NCBI RefSeq assembly: GCF_001428075.1
Contig: NZ_LMSI01000011.1
Location: 1 to 36,463, forward strand
From: Arthrobacter sp. Soil764
GTDB lineage: Bacteria > Actinomycetota > Actinomycetes > Actinomycetales > Micrococcaceae
Direction of reading: 5' to 3'
Length of the DNA: 36,463 bases
Part shown: positions 8,046-17,621 of the stretch, piece after piece
How the letters are laid out: the number at the start of each line of letters is the position of its first letter
How positions within the stretch are numbered: the first letter of the stretch is position 1
Translations under genes and position numbers: made by a program
The notes under the pieces: generated by a model
What the model was told of the DNA's origin: nothing
The model's input: only the letters and a program-made list of their open reading frames with translations
The model's database searches: none

Positions 8046-9602
8046 ATGACAGAGATAATCCGCACCAGTACCGCCAAACCCGGCCCGCACGCCCACGCAC
8101 CTTCCGCTGACGGCGTCAGTGCCAAGGGACTCAAGGGCGGGCAACTCGGGCTTCTTGCCGTCGTCGTCCTCGGTATTTCAACCATCGCCCCCGCCTATAC
8201 CCTCACCAGCGCACTCGGACCCACCGTCAACGAAGCCGGGCTCCAGCTGCCAGTCATCTTCCTGATCGGGTTCATCCCCATGATCCTGGTCTCGCTCGCC
8301 TACAGGGAGCTCAACGCCGACTCCCCGGACAGCGGCACCACATTCACCTGGGTGACCAAAGCCTTCGGGCCCTGGATCGGCTGGATGGGCGGGTGGGGCC
8401 TGCTGGCCGCAAACATCATCGTGCTCTCCAACCTGGCCGGCGTCGCCGTCGACTTCTTCTACCTCTTCCTGTCCCAGCTGACCGGCTCCCCGGAACTGGC
8501 GGACCTGGCCGACAACAAAGCGTTGAACGTCCTCACCTGCTTCGTGTTCGTGGCGCTGGCCGTTTGGGTCAGCTACCGCGGCCTGCACACCACCAAAATG
8601 GTCCAGTACAGCCTGGTGGGCTTCCAGCTGCTGGTACTGGGCCTGTTCGTCGCCATGGCCTTCGCCAACTGGTCCACCTCCGACACGGCAATCCCGTTCA
8701 GCTGGGACTGGTTCGACGTCACCAAAATTGAGACGTTCGGCCAGATTGCGGCCGGCATCTCCCTGTCGATCTTTGTGTACTGGGGCTGGGACGTCTGCCT
8801 CACCGTCAACGAGGAAACGGCCAACGGCAAGAAGACCGCCGGGGTGGCCGGCACCCTGACCGCCGTCATTGTCCTGGCCATCTACCTGCTGGTCAGCATC
8901 GCCACCATGATGTTCGCCGGCGTCGGGGATACCGACAACGGCCTGAACAACGCGGATAACCACGAGAACATCTTCACGGCCCTGGCCTCCCCCATCATGG
9001 GCCCCTTCGCCATCCTGATGTCCCTCGCCGTGCTCTCCAGCTCAGCGGCTTCCCTCCAGTCCACGTTCATGTCGCCATCCCGGAGCCTGCTGGCCATGGC
9101 CCACTACGGCGCCCTGCCGGAACCGTTCAGCCGCATCAGCAGGAAGTTCGCCACCCCGGGCTTCGCCACCATGGCCGCCGGTGTAATGTCCGCAGGGTTC
9201 TACGCAGTGATGCACGTGGTCAGCGAAAACGTCCTGAATGACACCATCCTGGCCCTGGGCCTGATGATCTGCTTCTACTACGGCCTCACCGCACTGGCCT
9301 GCACCTGGTACTTCCGCCACAGCCTGTTCAACAGTATGCGCCACTTCATCCTGCGGCTGGTGTGCCCGGTGGTGGGCGGCGTGGGGCTGTTCGTGGTGTT
9401 CGCCCAGACCGCCGTTGACAGCCTGGCACCGGAGTTCGGCAGCGGTTCCGAGATCTTCGGCGTAGGCCTGGTGTTCATCCTGGGCATCGGCATCCTGGCC
9501 CTGGGCGCCGTGGTCATGCTGGTCATGTCCCGCACGCACCCCGGCTTCTTCCGCGGCGAAACCTTAAAGCAGGACACCCCCGCGCTGGTGGTCCCGGAGT
9601 AG
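8046..9602 (+). CDS. APC-superfamily amino acid permease
   Basis: A 518-residue membrane protein with about 12 predicted transmembrane helices. The first helix carries GLLAVVVLGISTIAPAYTLTSALGPT, the APC-type unwound-helix pattern, and TFTWVTKAFGPWIGWMGGWGLLAANI near residue 100 is the conserved helix-3 region of amino acid or polyamine permeases. It imports an amino acid or amine with protons; the substrate is not determinable here. ATG at 8046 follows AGAAAGTGGTGCC, a weak ribosome binding site. It is a single gene with a strong terminator after it and a promoter sandwiched by two operator-like repeats, so it is probably substrate-induced. Confidence 0.92.
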   Translation: MTEIIRTSTAKPGPHAHAPSADGVSAKGLKGGQLGLLAVVVLGISTIAPAYTLTSALGPTVNEAGLQLPVIFLIGFIPMILVSLAYRELNADSPDSGTTFTWVTKAFGPWIGWMGGWGLLAANIIVLSNLAGVAVDFFYLFLSQLTGSPELADLADNKALNVLTCFVFVALAVWVSYRGLHTTKMVQYSLVGFQLLVLGLFVAMAFANWSTSDTAIPFSWDWFDVTKIETFGQIAAGISLSIFVYWGWDVCLTVNEETANGKKTAGVAGTLTAVIVLAIYLLVSIATMMFAGVGDTDNGLNNADNHENIFTALASPIMGPFAILMSLAVLSSSAASLQSTFMSPSRSLLAMAHYGALPEPFSRISRKFATPGFATMAAGVMSAGFYAVMHVVSENVLNDTILALGLMICFYYGLTALACTWYFRHSLFNSMRHFILRLVCPVVGGVGLFVVFAQTAVDSLAPEFGSGSEIFGVGLVFILGIGILALGAVVMLVMSRTHPGFFRGETLKQDTPALVVPE

Positions 9603-9612
9603 TCCGCCAACG

Positions 9613-9653
9613 CAAAAGGTGCCGTGCCCCCTCAGGGGCACGGCACCTTTTTT
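9613..9653 (+). terminator. Intrinsic terminator after the amino acid permease gene
   Basis: AAAAGGTGCCGTGCCCC (9613-9629) is fully complementary to GGGGCACGGCACCTTTT with a TCA loop and a run of six Ts. The leading As make it usable also for the convergent gene on the minus strand. Confidence 0.95.
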
Positions 9654-9673
9654 GTTTGACGACGACGGACCGC

Positions 9674-10222
9674 TCACCAGTAGTGCGCCACGTCGATCAC
9701 CAGGCGGGAAGCCGGTCCGGGCCCGTCAAGGGTGAACACCCTGAACGGCAGCCGGGCACGGACGCCCAGGCCCATGGTGGTCTGGCCCTCGAAGCTTCCG
9801 GCCCAGACCACCTGGCGGAAAGTCTGGTAGCCGGACACGTTGGAGAGCTCAGCCTTGTCTCCGGGGGTGTACGTGGGCTGTCCGTTAGTGTCATAGGCCC
9901 GGGCCTTGACCACGATCTGCAGCCGGGCGCCGCCCCGGGTGGGCACCACTGCTCCTGAGCCGTCCTGGATTACCTGCCCCACGTAGCGGACGCTGTAGCC
10001 GGGTGCGGGCATGCCGCCCAGGTCAACCACCAGCCGGTCAAAGCAGTAGTGCTGCCCGGTCCGGACGTTGGTCACGGGTGCCGCGCTCATGCCGCCGTCC
10101 GTTTTCATCAGCGAGCCCCATGTGAGGCCACAGTAGGGCGCCGCAGAGGCAGGCGCCGGGACCGCAATTCCCAGCCCTGCAGCCAACAAAATTGCTGCGA
10201 GCCAGGTAAGGAACTTCTTCAT
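9674..10222 (-). CDS. Secreted AMIN-like domain protein
   Basis: A 182-residue exported protein. It starts MKKFLTWLAAILLAAGLGIA and continues to a clean signal-peptidase site after PAPASA, so it should be secreted. The mature part has two cysteines (PYCG, HYCFDR) that may pair, and the pattern CFDRLVVDLGG...GYSVRYV near residue 65 together with ASRLVIDVAHYW at the end resembles the AMIN-like beta domain of actinobacterial exported proteins. Such domains are thought to bind cell-envelope polymers; a precise role is unknown. An ATG five codons upstream (10237) is possible but lacks a ribosome binding site and weakens the signal peptide. It is a single gene. Confidence 0.78.
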   Translation of the reverse strand: MKKFLTWLAAILLAAGLGIAVPAPASAAPYCGLTWGSLMKTDGGMSAAPVTNVRTGQHYCFDRLVVDLGGMPAPGYSVRYVGQVIQDGSGAVVPTRGGARLQIVVKARAYDTNGQPTYTPGDKAELSNVSGYQTFRQVVWAGSFEGQTTMGLGVRARLPFRVFTLDGPGPASRLVIDVAHYW

Positions 10223-10329
10223 AGCAGTGCCATCCATGATTCAAAGCCATTGGATGCTTTCAGCGTAGGAGTGTTGGGTCCGGGAAACGAGTGAGCATTT
10301 TGATAACGACGGCGTCCCGGGACAAAGCA

Positions 10330-10360
10330 GCGCCGGCCACCTCGGGGAGGTGGCCGGCGC
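10330..10360 (-). terminator. Terminator after the DUF4193 gene
   Basis: GCGCCGGCCACCT (10330-10342) pairs perfectly with AGGTGGCCGGCGC (10348-10360) around CGGGG. On the minus strand the stem is followed by TGCTTTG, a short T-tract. It lies 22 bp past the DUF4193 stop. Confidence 0.75.
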
Positions 10361-10382
10361 CGGGAAAGATTCAGGAAGAAAG

Positions 10383-10685
10383 TCAGCCTTCGCAGTCGCG
10401 GCAGTACTTCAGGCCGTCCTTTTCACGGGCAACCTGGGACCGGTGGCGGACCAGGAAGCACGACGAGCAGGTGAACTCATCGGACTGCTCCGGAACCACA
10501 ATGACGGTCAGTTCCTCGTTGGACAGGTCGGCGCCGGGCAGGTCGATGCCTTCAGCAGTGTCGTTCTCGTCGACATCGATAACTGCGGTCTGCGCGTTGC
10601 CGCTCCGTGACGCCTGGAGGGCCTCGAGAGAGTCGGCGGGCGACTCTTCTTCCTGCTTGCGTGGAGCATCGTAATCGGTAGCCAT
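10383..10685 (-). CDS. DUF4193 family protein
   Basis: A 100-residue protein that fits the small actinobacterial DUF4193 family. It begins MATDYDAPRKQEEES and has an acidic middle (VIDVDENDTAEGIDLPGADLSNEELTV). The end carries two CxxC pairs, FTCSSCFLVRHRSQVA and KYCRDCEG, which look like a small zinc ribbon. The function of the family is unknown. ATG at 10685 is chosen because family members begin at this MATDYD; a longer open frame upstream is unrelated sequence. A GAAAG stands 9 nt upstream. It is probably monocistronic with a terminator at 10330-10360. An 8-bp inverted repeat (TGCTGCAC at 10703-10710, GTGCAGCA at 10732-10739) lies in its leader, next to a TAAACT -10 candidate at 10744-10739. 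Confidence 0.9.
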   Translation of the reverse strand: MATDYDAPRKQEEESPADSLEALQASRSGNAQTAVIDVDENDTAEGIDLPGADLSNEELTVIVVPEQSDEFTCSSCFLVRHRSQVAREKDGLKYCRDCEG

Positions 10686-10777
10686 AGCGTGTTCACTTTC
10701 GTTGCTGCACAGCGCCATTTCAGGCACCTCAGTGCAGCAGTTTAGGGCATTCTCCCGCTGCTGGCGCAATAGTGTGG

Positions 10778-10981
10778 CTAAGCAGACATCGTGCCGCTTC
10801 CGCCCGCTGTTCCGGCATGCTCGGACCGGGCCTGGTCCGCGCCTGCGGACACTCCGCTCAGAGCCGGCAGCCAGCCCCACCGGGTTGCGTCCGCCATGGC
10901 GCCGGCGGCCGCCGATTCGGAATCATACGTGAACGTATCCAGCAGCCAGTCACGGAGCCGGGTAAGCAGGTCATACATCAT
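10778..10981 (-). CDS. Possible small hypothetical protein
   Basis: A 67-codon frame from ATG at 10981 (or 10978) beginning MMYDLLTRLRDWLLDTFTYD, an amphipathic helix-like N-terminus followed by an Ala/Gly-rich tail. Third codon positions are mostly G or C, as in neighbouring genes, and a weak AGGG precedes the ATG. It lies in a 404-bp stretch between the LacI gene and the DUF4193 gene, all on the minus strand. I recognise no family, and a chance frame cannot be excluded. Otherwise the stretch shows only a short GGGGG-TCT-CCCCC hairpin near 11024-11036. Confidence 0.3.
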   Translation of the reverse strand: MMYDLLTRLRDWLLDTFTYDSESAAAGAMADATRWGWLPALSGVSAGADQARSEHAGTAGGSGTMSA

Positions 10982-11089
10982 GCCCTGAAACCTACGCAGC
11001 GATTGTTGTGGCCACGTTTCACGGGGGTCTCCCCCTGATTAATTCCACTGACGGCCGGACCTCCAACCGGGTTATCCCAGGTGGATTCT

Positions 11090-12103
11090 TCAGGCAGGCG
11101 GTGCGGTGCTGCTGCGCAGGACCAGTTCCGGCTGCACCACCAGCGTTCGCGGTCCCTCTACTCCGTCGAATGCGGTGAGCATCATCTCAATGCAGCGGCG
11201 GCCCAGTTCTTCAAAGTCCTGCCGGACCACCGTCAGCGGCGGACTGAAGTAGCCGGCCTCGGGCTGGTCGTCAAAGCCCACCACGGACACGTCCTGCGGC
11301 ACCTTGATGCCGGCCTCGTTCAGTGCGCGCAGGACCCCCAGGGCCATCTGGTCGTTGCCCACAAAAAGGGCGGTGGCGCGGCCGGTGGCCGCAATCCGCC
11401 GCCCAATTTCGTAGCCGCTGCCGGCACTCCAGTCACCCTCGATGATCAGATCCGCTTCGAACCCGGCAGCGGCCAGGGTGGACCGCCACCCGTCGGCGCG
11501 GGCCACGGCATCAATCCAGTCCTGCGGCCCCGCGACATGACCGATCCGGACGTGCCCCTGTGCGATCAGGTGCCGCACGGCCAGTTCGGCTCCGCGGCGC
11601 TGGTCCACCCGGACGCCGCCAACTGCGTCATTCCCCTCGGGCCCCACCGCCACCACCGGCACTCCGATGGGAAGTTCGGCCAGCGCGGCCAGCGTCTGAA
11701 GGTGCGGCACGATCACCACGATGCCATCCACCGCTTGGTCCAGGAAATGCCTGACGGCGTCCAGGATGGTGTCCCGGCTGACCTCCCGCAACGCGGCGAC
11801 GCTGACGAAATACCCGGCATCCCGCGCAGCACGTTCCACTCCCAGCAGCGTATTGGCAGGCCCGTACTGTGAAAGTTCGCTGCCCAGGACGCCGATGGTC
11901 TGCGAGCGCCGGGTGACCAGGCTCCGGGCAGCAGTGTTGCGGCGGTAGCCCAGCCGGGCAATGGCCGCTTCCACCTTTTCCCGCGTCCCCGCGCTCACGT
12001 TGGGATGGCTGTTGACCACACGCGACACGGTCTGGTGTGAGACCCCGGCCAGCTCCGCCACGTCCTCAAGCCTCGGCAGCCGTCCCGGCTTGCCGGGCGT
12101 CAC
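11090..12103 (-). CDS. araR: LacI-family repressor of the arabinose locus
   Basis: A 337-residue LacI/GalR regulator. The N-terminal helix-turn-helix is RLEDVAELAGVSHQTVSRVVNSHPNVS (residues 9-36) with the hinge helix (NTAARSLVTRRSQTIGV). The remaining part is the periplasmic-binding-like sensor with the usual VSVVGFDDQPEAGYFSPPLTVVRQDF segment. It lies 48 bp after araA on the same strand and is probably the last gene of the operon. By position it should bind the two inverted operators between araB and the sugar importer and be released by an arabinose-derived sugar. The GTG start at 12103 has only a weak AAGAAC upstream, so translation may be low. The symbol reflects context, not homology to Bacillus AraR, which has a GntR-type DNA-binding domain. 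Confidence 0.88.
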   Translation of the reverse strand: MTPGKPGRLPRLEDVAELAGVSHQTVSRVVNSHPNVSAGTREKVEAAIARLGYRRNTAARSLVTRRSQTIGVLGSELSQYGPANTLLGVERAARDAGYFVSVAALREVSRDTILDAVRHFLDQAVDGIVVIVPHLQTLAALAELPIGVPVVAVGPEGNDAVGGVRVDQRRGAELAVRHLIAQGHVRIGHVAGPQDWIDAVARADGWRSTLAAAGFEADLIIEGDWSAGSGYEIGRRIAATGRATALFVGNDQMALGVLRALNEAGIKVPQDVSVVGFDDQPEAGYFSPPLTVVRQDFEELGRRCIEMMLTAFDGVEGPRTLVVQPELVLRSSTAPPA

Positions 12104-12151
12104 GAGGTTCTTGCCGCTGGCGGGGGCCAGGAGCTCAGCCGTGCCACGGGA

Positions 12152-13672
12152 TCAGATCCCGCCGGCGAGTTTGTAGTAGGCGGCGTTCCAGTTCAGGTCC
12201 TTCTTGAACTGCCGGATGGTGGTGCCCTCGTCAATGGTGAGCAGTTCCGTCCGGGCGATCTCCGCGAAGTCCTCGAACACGTCCATGCCCACCTGGGTGG
12301 AAAGCACGGTGTGGTGGGCGGCGCCGGCGGTGAGCCAGGCGGCGGCGGAGGTGGCGAAGTCCGGCTTGGGCTCCCAGAGGGCGCGCGCCACGGGGAGGTT
12401 GGGCAGCGGCTGGTCCAGGGGAACGACGTCCACGGCGTTGGCCACCAGGCGGAAACGGTCGCGCATGTCGGACAGGGCGACCACGACGCCCGGGGAGGCG
12501 TCGGCGTCGAACACCAGGCGGACCGGGTCCTCCTTGCCGCCGATGCCCAGCGGGTGGATTTCCAGGCGGGGCTTCGATGCCGTGAGGGAGGGGCAGACCT
12601 CCAGCATGTGGGCGCCCAGGATCTTCTCGGACCCGGGCTCCAGGTGGTAGGTGTAGTCCTCCATGAGGGAGGCGCCGCCAGGCAGGCCTGCGCCCATCAC
12701 CTTGGCAGCGCGGACCAGGATGGCGGTCTTCCAGTCGCCTTCGGCGCCGAAGCCGTAGCCGGCAGCCATGAGCCGCTGCACCGCCAGGCCCGGGAGCTGG
12801 CGGAGGGCGCCAAGGTCCTCGAAGGAGGTGGTGAACGCGGCGGAACCGTTGCCCTCCAGGAAGCTGCGCAGGCCCAGTTCGATCCGGGCGCCGTACCGCA
12901 GCGAATCGTGCCTGGCGGCGCCTGCGCGGAGCTCCGGCACCACGTCGTAAAGGTCCTCATATTCGGCCACCAGGGCGTCGACGTCGGACTCTGCCGCGCC
13001 GTGCACGGCGTCCGCGAGCTCGTTCACGGACCAGGTGTTGACCGCGACGCCGAAGCGCAGCTCAGCTTCGGTCTTGTCACCTTCGGTGACGGCCACGTTG
13101 CGCATGTTGTCGCCGAAGCGGGTCAGCTTCAGGGTCCGCACGGCAGCCCAGCCGGCGGCGGCCCGCTGCCAGGAACCCACTTGGCGTGCCACCTCAGGAT
13201 TGGAGACGTGCCCCACGACCGTCTTCCGGGCGATGCCCAGGCGGGACTGGATGTACCCGAACTCGCGGTCGCCGTGCGCGGCCTGGTTCAGGTTCATGAA
13301 GTCGAAGTCGATGTCCGCCCACGGCAGGTCGCGGTTGGCCTGCGTGTGCAGGTGCAGCAGGGGTTTGCGCAGCAGGTCCAGGCCCTGGATCCACATCTTG
13401 GCCGGGCTGAACGTGTGCATCCAGGCGGTGACGCCGATGACGGAATCATCCGAGTTGGCCTCAAGGGCGGTGCGGCGGATGGCGTCAGAATCGGTCAGGA
13501 CCGGCTTCCAGACGATCTTTACCGGGACGGCGGAACTGGCGTTGAGCTGATTGGCGATCTCCTGCGACTGGGCGGCAACCTGCTTGAGGACTTCCTCCCC
13601 GTACAGGTGCTGGCTGCCGGTGAGGAACCAGACCTCGTAACCGTCGAGGGAGGTGTTTGCTGCGGTGCTCAT
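12152..13672 (-). CDS. araA: L-arabinose isomerase
   Basis: A 506-residue protein, usual for the family (about 500). It converts L-arabinose to L-ribulose with manganese in the cytoplasm. The N-terminus [18 protein letters not shown] is the AraA signature, as are the [13 protein letters not shown] segment near residue 85 and the [29 protein letters not shown] region near residues 285-315, which carries catalytic Glu of GxGAEGDWK. The LEVCPSL segment lies near residue 355. ATG at 13672 has AGGAG seven bases upstream. It is the third gene in araB-araD-araA with a 29-bp gap from araD. Confidence 0.97.
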   Translation of the reverse strand: MSTAANTSLDGYEVWFLTGSQHLYGEEVLKQVAAQSQEIANQLNASSAVPVKIVWKPVLTDSDAIRRTALEANSDDSVIGVTAWMHTFSPAKMWIQGLDLLRKPLLHLHTQANRDLPWADIDFDFMNLNQAAHGDREFGYIQSRLGIARKTVVGHVSNPEVARQVGSWQRAAAGWAAVRTLKLTRFGDNMRNVAVTEGDKTEAELRFGVAVNTWSVNELADAVHGAAESDVDALVAEYEDLYDVVPELRAGAARHDSLRYGARIELGLRSFLEGNGSAAFTTSFEDLGALRQLPGLAVQRLMAAGYGFGAEGDWKTAILVRAAKVMGAGLPGGASLMEDYTYHLEPGSEKILGAHMLEVCPSLTASKPRLEIHPLGIGGKEDPVRLVFDADASPGVVVALSDMRDRFRLVANAVDVVPLDQPLPNLPVARALWEPKPDFATSAAAWLTAGAAHHTVLSTQVGMDVFEDFAEIARTELLTIDEGTTIRQFKKDLNWNAAYYKLAGGI

Positions 13673-13701
13673 GGATTCTCCTGGAAAGTTTCCGGGGCCA
13701 G

Positions 13702-14418
13702 TTATTGGCCGTAGACGTTCTGGTAGCGGGCGTAGAGGGAATCGATGGAGTCCTGGTCGATGGGCAGCGGTTCACCCAGCTGCCGCGAGATGTGCACGGT
13801 CCGGGCCACTTCCTCGCACATCACGGCCGCCTTCACGGCAGACCGGGCGTCCTTGCCGATGGTGAACGGGCCGTGGTTCTGCATCAGGACCGCCGGGGAA
13901 TTGGAGTTCTTGAGCGTCTCCACGATGCCCTGGCCGATCGAGTCGTCCCCGATCAGGGCAAACGGGCCCACCGGGATGGAGCCGCCGAACTCGTCGCCCA
14001 TCATGGTCAGCACGCACGGGATGGCCTCGCCCCGGGCAGCCCAGGCGGTGGCGTAGGTGGAGTGCGTGTGCACCACTCCACCCACGTCAGGCATGTGGCG
14101 GTACACGTAGGCGTGCGCGGCCGTGTCCGAGGACGGCGACAGCGGCGGATTGCCCCAATCGACAGTGCCGCCGCCACCGACGTTGGTGCCCCGCACTGGA
14201 GTGCCGTGCAGGTCGGTCACGATCATCTGCTCCGGAGTCAGGTCCTGGTAGGAGACGCCGGAAGGCTTGATGACCATCAGGTCGGTCCCCGGCACGCGGG
14301 CCGAGACGTTCCCGGCGGTCCACACCACCAGTTCGTAGCGGGTCAATTCGGCGTGCAGCGCACATACTTCCTGACGGACCCGGGCAATGGTCTCCAGGAT
14401 TCCTGCTTCGGTGCTCAT
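13702..14418 (-). CDS. araD: L-ribulose-5-phosphate 4-epimerase
   Basis: A 238-residue class II aldolase/adducin-type protein. It epimerises L-ribulose 5-phosphate to D-xylulose 5-phosphate, which enters the pentose phosphate path. Visible features are [28 protein letters not shown] near residues 28-56 (phosphate loop), [16 protein letters not shown] near residue 115 with the two zinc-binding histidines, and MMGDEFGG and [12 protein letters not shown] further on, where the His of QNHG completes the metal site. The ATG overlaps the araB stop as ATGA, indicating translational coupling. Length matches the family (about 230). Confidence 0.96.
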   Translation of the reverse strand: MSTEAGILETIARVRQEVCALHAELTRYELVVWTAGNVSARVPGTDLMVIKPSGVSYQDLTPEQMIVTDLHGTPVRGTNVGGGGTVDWGNPPLSPSSDTAAHAYVYRHMPDVGGVVHTHSTYATAWAARGEAIPCVLTMMGDEFGGSIPVGPFALIGDDSIGQGIVETLKNSNSPAVLMQNHGPFTIGKDARSAVKAAVMCEEVARTVHISRQLGEPLPIDQDSIDSLYARYQNVYGQ

Positions 14419-16181
14419 GCGGACACCTCCATGGCCGTTTCGGCTGCAGAACCGGCGCCGGTGCCGGGAAGGACGGTCAGGGCAGCTCTGCGCTGGATGG
14501 CCTTAAGCCGGTGCATCACGTCATTGCCGCCGCGGCCGAAGTAGTCGTGCAGGGCCTTGTACTCCTGGAACAGCTCGTCGTATGCAGCGACGTTTTCGGG
14601 GATCGGGGTGTAGACCTCCCCGGGTTCGGCGCCCATGGCGGCAGAGGCTTCGCGGATGTCAGCGTATTCACCGGCGGCAACGGCGGCGTGAATGGCCGAT
14701 CCCAGGGCCGGACCCTGCTCGGAGCCAATGGTGGACAACTGCAGGCCGGTGGCGTCAGCGTAAATCTGCATCAGGAGCCTGTTCTTCAGCAGGCCGCCGG
14801 CCACGATGAATTCCTTGACCGGAACGCCGGCGCCACGGAAAGCGTCCACAATGGTCCGGGTACCGAACGCAGTGGCTTCGAGCAGTGCACGGTACGTGTC
14901 CTCGGGCCTGGTGGCCAGGGTCTGGCCCACCACGATGCCGGACAGCTCGTGGTCCACCAGGACTGAGCGGTTGCCCGAGTGCCAGTCAAGCGCAATCAGG
15001 CCGTGCTCCCCGATGGCCTGCTGCGACGCGAGGCCGGTGAGGTACTCGTGGATTCCCACTCCAGCGTCCTTGGCCGCCTGGTGGTATTCCGGCGGGACGC
15101 CGTACTTGGTGAACCAGCCGAAGATGTCCCCCACGCCGGACTGCCCTGCCTCGTAACCCCACAGGCCGGGCACGATGCCGCCGTCCACAGCCCCGCACAT
15201 GCCCGGTACTTCATGCAGTTCGGTGCCGTTCATGACATGGCAGGTGGAGGTGCCCATGATGGCCACCAACTGGCCGGACTCCACCGCCTTCGCAGCCGGT
15301 GCCGTGACGTGCGCGTCAACGTTTCCTACGGCCACGGCGATGCCCTCCGGCAGGCCCGTCCAGGCCGCCGCCTCCGCCGTCAGGGTGCCGGCGGCGTCGC
15401 CCAGCCGTCCGATGGTGTGCTCGAGTTTGGAGCTGACAAAACCCTTGAATTCGGGGTTCAGGGCGGCCAGGAACTCCTCCGACGGGTACCGCCCGTCCTG
15501 GTAGATCCCCTTGTAGCCGGCGGTGCACGCGTTCCGGACGTAGCGGCCACACAGCTGCCAGACAATCCAGTCGGCCGCCTCCACCCAGTGGTCCATTTCG
15601 GCGTAGGCTTCCGGGTCCTCTTCCAGCAGCTGCAGGCCCTTGGCGAATTCCCACTCGGAGGAGATCAGGCCCCCGTACCGGGGAAGCCAGTCTTCACCCC
15701 GTTCGGCCGCGAGCCGGTTGATCCGGTCGGCCTGCCCCTGGGCGGCGTGGTGCCGCCAGAGCTTCACATAGGCGTGCGGCCGGTTGGCATAGCCCGGCAG
15801 TTCGTTCAGGGGCGTGCCGTCGGCTTTGACCGGCACCATGGTGCAGGCGGTGAAGTCCGTTGCAATGCCGACGACGGCGGCCGGGTCGATCCCCGCGTCC
15901 GCCACCGCGGCTGGGACCGCGCTGCGCAGGACGTCCCGGTAGTCGTTGGGCACCTGAAGTGCCCATTCCCCGGGAAGCCGTGCCCCGTCGTCGCCCGCCA
16001 CGTCCTTGGGCAGGGAATCGGTCACCACTGCATGGGGATACTCGTGGACGGCGCTGCCAAGCTCCTTGCCGTCGCGGACACGTACCACCACGGCACGGCC
16101 TGAGAGCGTTCCATAGTCCACCCCGATCACGCAGGGATCATGGCGGGGCTCGGAGTTGGAAGTGAACAACGCATCTGGCAT
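14415..16181 (-). CDS. araB: Ribulokinase
   Basis: A 588-residue FGGY-family sugar kinase, in the AraB range (560-590). It phosphorylates L-ribulose to L-ribulose 5-phosphate with ATP. The N-terminal ATPase fold begins [19 protein letters not shown], a typical ribulokinase start (GVDYGT.SGRA). [17 protein letters not shown] sequence occurs near residue 105, the central [18 protein letters not shown] marks ribulokinases, and the C-terminal domain has [19 protein letters not shown] near residue 470. It is first in araB-araD-araA. The start at 16181 is preceded by GGAGGCAACCCC on the minus strand, a good site. The promoter lies in the operator-bearing region shared with the ABC importer. Confidence 0.96.
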   Translation of the reverse strand: MPDALFTSNSEPRHDPCVIGVDYGTLSGRAVVVRVRDGKELGSAVHEYPHAVVTDSLPKDVAGDDGARLPGEWALQVPNDYRDVLRSAVPAAVADAGIDPAAVVGIATDFTACTMVPVKADGTPLNELPGYANRPHAYVKLWRHHAAQGQADRINRLAAERGEDWLPRYGGLISSEWEFAKGLQLLEEDPEAYAEMDHWVEAADWIVWQLCGRYVRNACTAGYKGIYQDGRYPSEEFLAALNPEFKGFVSSKLEHTIGRLGDAAGTLTAEAAAWTGLPEGIAVAVGNVDAHVTAPAAKAVESGQLVAIMGTSTCHVMNGTELHEVPGMCGAVDGGIVPGLWGYEAGQSGVGDIFGWFTKYGVPPEYHQAAKDAGVGIHEYLTGLASQQAIGEHGLIALDWHSGNRSVLVDHELSGIVVGQTLATRPEDTYRALLEATAFGTRTIVDAFRGAGVPVKEFIVAGGLLKNRLLMQIYADATGLQLSTIGSEQGPALGSAIHAAVAAGEYADIREASAAMGAEPGEVYTPIPENVAAYDELFQEYKALHDYFGRGGNDVMHRLKAIQRRAALTVLPGTGAGSAAETAMEVSA

Positions 16182-16260
16182 GGGGTTGCCTCCATCCGGG
16201 AGGCATGGGCCTCATTACCGGGTTTTGTAGGGTCAGGGTCAAGCTAAGTGCTGCAGCAAG

Positions 16261-16275
16261 TGTGAACGCTAACAA
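16261..16275 (-). promoter_or_regulatory. Operator A, araB side
   Basis: TGTGAACGCTAACAA, a pseudo-palindrome around a central CG as bound by LacI-family proteins. It is the exact 15-bp reverse complement of operator B. On the minus strand a TTGACT hexamer (16287-16282) overlaps the approach to this site and could be the araB -35, though its partner -10 (CACACT, 17 bp on) is weak. Confidence 0.8.
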
Positions 16276-16325
16276 AGCAGAAGTCAATGAAGTCGAAAGA
16301 GTTTCGGGATTTCTGGGAGGAGCTC

Positions 16326-16340
16326 TTGTTAGCGTTCACA
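16326..16340 (+). promoter_or_regulatory. Operator B, importer side
   Basis: TTGTTAGCGTTCACA, identical to operator A read on the other strand, with centres 66 bp apart. Its first six bases form the -35 of the importer promoter, so repressor binding would shut it directly. Confidence 0.85.
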
Positions 16341-16354
16341 AATCAGTCTATATT
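16326..16354 (+). promoter_or_regulatory. Promoter of the monosaccharide ABC importer
   Basis: TTGTTA (16326-16331) and TATATT (16349-16354) with a 17-bp spacer. Transcription would begin near 16361, at a small inverted repeat (CACAT at 16362-16366, ATGTG at 16372-16376), giving a leader of about 87 nt before the ATG at 16448. Confidence 0.75.
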
Positions 16355-16447
16355 GAACCGACACATCAACAATGTGGCCAGGACCGGGAGCGTCGCCGCT
16401 TCCCCGTCCAACAACACTTCGCGGCAATGCTGCCGCGGAAGGAGATA

Positions 16448-17575
16448 ATGGTGAGAATCAAAAAACTCATGGGCGCGGTGGCCCTTGTCCTCGCCCTGAC
16501 CGTGGGCGCTACCGGTTGTGGCTCCCGTGGCGGAACCAGTGAATCCAGCGGCGCGGCGAAGCCCGCCGACTCGCTGGTTGGCATCTCGATGCCCACCCAG
16601 ACATCCGAACGATGGATTGCCGACGGCGCCAACGTTGAGAAGTCCCTGAAGGACCTCGGCTACAAAACGGACCTGCAGTTCGCCAACGACGACATTCCAA
16701 CCCAGGTCTCACAGATCGAAAACATGCTGACCAAGGGCGCCAAGGCCCTGATCATCGCCGCCATCGACGGCACCACCCTGACCGACGTCCTGGCAAAGGC
16801 CAAGGAACAGAACGTGAAGGTGGTCGCCTACGACCGCCTGATCAACGGCACCGCAAACGTGGACTACTACACCACCTTCGACAACTACACCGTGGGCGTC
16901 CAGCAGGCCACCTCGCTGCTGACCGGCCTGGGCCTGGTGGATGCGAGCGGCAAGAAGGTGGAGGGCAAGGGCCCCTTCAACATCGAACTTTTCGCCGGAA
17001 GCCCGGACGACAACAACGCCAACTTCTTCTGGACCGGCGCCATGGACACCCTCAAGCCCTACATGGACGCCGGCACCCTGAAAGTTCCCAGCGGCCAGAC
17101 CAAGTTTGAGCAGGCCGCCATCCTTCGCTGGCAGGCACCCGTGGCGCAGAAGCGCATGGAGGACATCATCACCTCCGCCTACAGCTCCGGCACCAAGCTG
17201 AACGGCGTCCTTTCGCCGTACGACGGCCTGTCCATCGGCATCATCTCCGCCCTCACCAGCACCGGCGGCTACGCCAAGGGAAGCCTGCCGGTGGTCACCG
17301 GGCAGGACGCCGAAAAGGGCTCCGTGAAGTCGATCATCGCCGGCGAGCAGTACTCCACCATCTTCAAGGACACCCGCCAGCTCGGCGCGCAGGCCGTCAA
17401 GATGGTGGACGCCGTCCTCAAGGGCCAGGAACCGGAAACCAACGACACCAAGACCTACAACAACAAGGTCAAGGTTGTCCCGGCATTCCTGCTGAAGTCC
17501 GTGATCATCACCAAGGACAACTACAAGAAGGAACTGATCGACTCGGGTTACTACAAGGACTCCGACGTCAAGTAG
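16448..17575 (+). CDS. chvE: ChvE-type sugar-binding lipoprotein of a multiple monosaccharide ABC importer
   Basis: A 375-residue periplasmic-binding-protein-fold protein. It starts [20 protein letters not shown] and ends its signal with GATGC, a lipobox, so it is a membrane-anchored lipoprotein. The body reads as type I sugar binding: [30 protein letters not shown], then [20 protein letters not shown] and [23 protein letters not shown], the ChvE/MmsX pattern that distinguishes it from XylF and RbsB. ATG at 16448 has AAGGAG five bases upstream; a longer frame upstream runs into the promoter and is discounted. It is the first gene of a three-gene importer and divergent from araBDA, so L-arabinose is the likely main substrate, with related sugars possible. 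Confidence 0.93.
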   Translation: MVRIKKLMGAVALVLALTVGATGCGSRGGTSESSGAAKPADSLVGISMPTQTSERWIADGANVEKSLKDLGYKTDLQFANDDIPTQVSQIENMLTKGAKALIIAAIDGTTLTDVLAKAKEQNVKVVAYDRLINGTANVDYYTTFDNYTVGVQQATSLLTGLGLVDASGKKVEGKGPFNIELFAGSPDDNNANFFWTGAMDTLKPYMDAGTLKVPSGQTKFEQAAILRWQAPVAQKRMEDIITSAYSSGTKLNGVLSPYDGLSIGIISALTSTGGYAKGSLPVVTGQDAEKGSVKSIIAGEQYSTIFKDTRQLGAQAVKMVDAVLKGQEPETNDTKTYNNKVKVVPAFLLKSVIITKDNYKKELIDSGYYKDSDVK

Positions 17576-17585
17576 TCAACGTCCG

Positions 17586-17621
17586 GGGGCTGTGGCCGGA
17601 CCTCCATCCGGCCACGGCCCC
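17586..17621 (+). other. Intercistronic hairpin after the binding-protein gene
   Basis: GGGGCTGTGGCCGGA (17586-17600) pairs with TCCGGCCACGGCCCC (17607-17621), 15 bp with one G-U and a CCTCCA loop. No T-run follows, so it is not a terminator. It begins 10 bp after the stop codon, where such stems often protect the upstream message and give the binding protein an excess over the ATPase and permease. Confidence 0.8.

Noticed and set aside
16205..16447. Longer N-terminus for the ChvE-like binding protein
   Set aside because: The upstream extension runs through the operators and promoter. The ATG at 16448 has a strong ribosome binding site and gives a proper lipoprotein signal.
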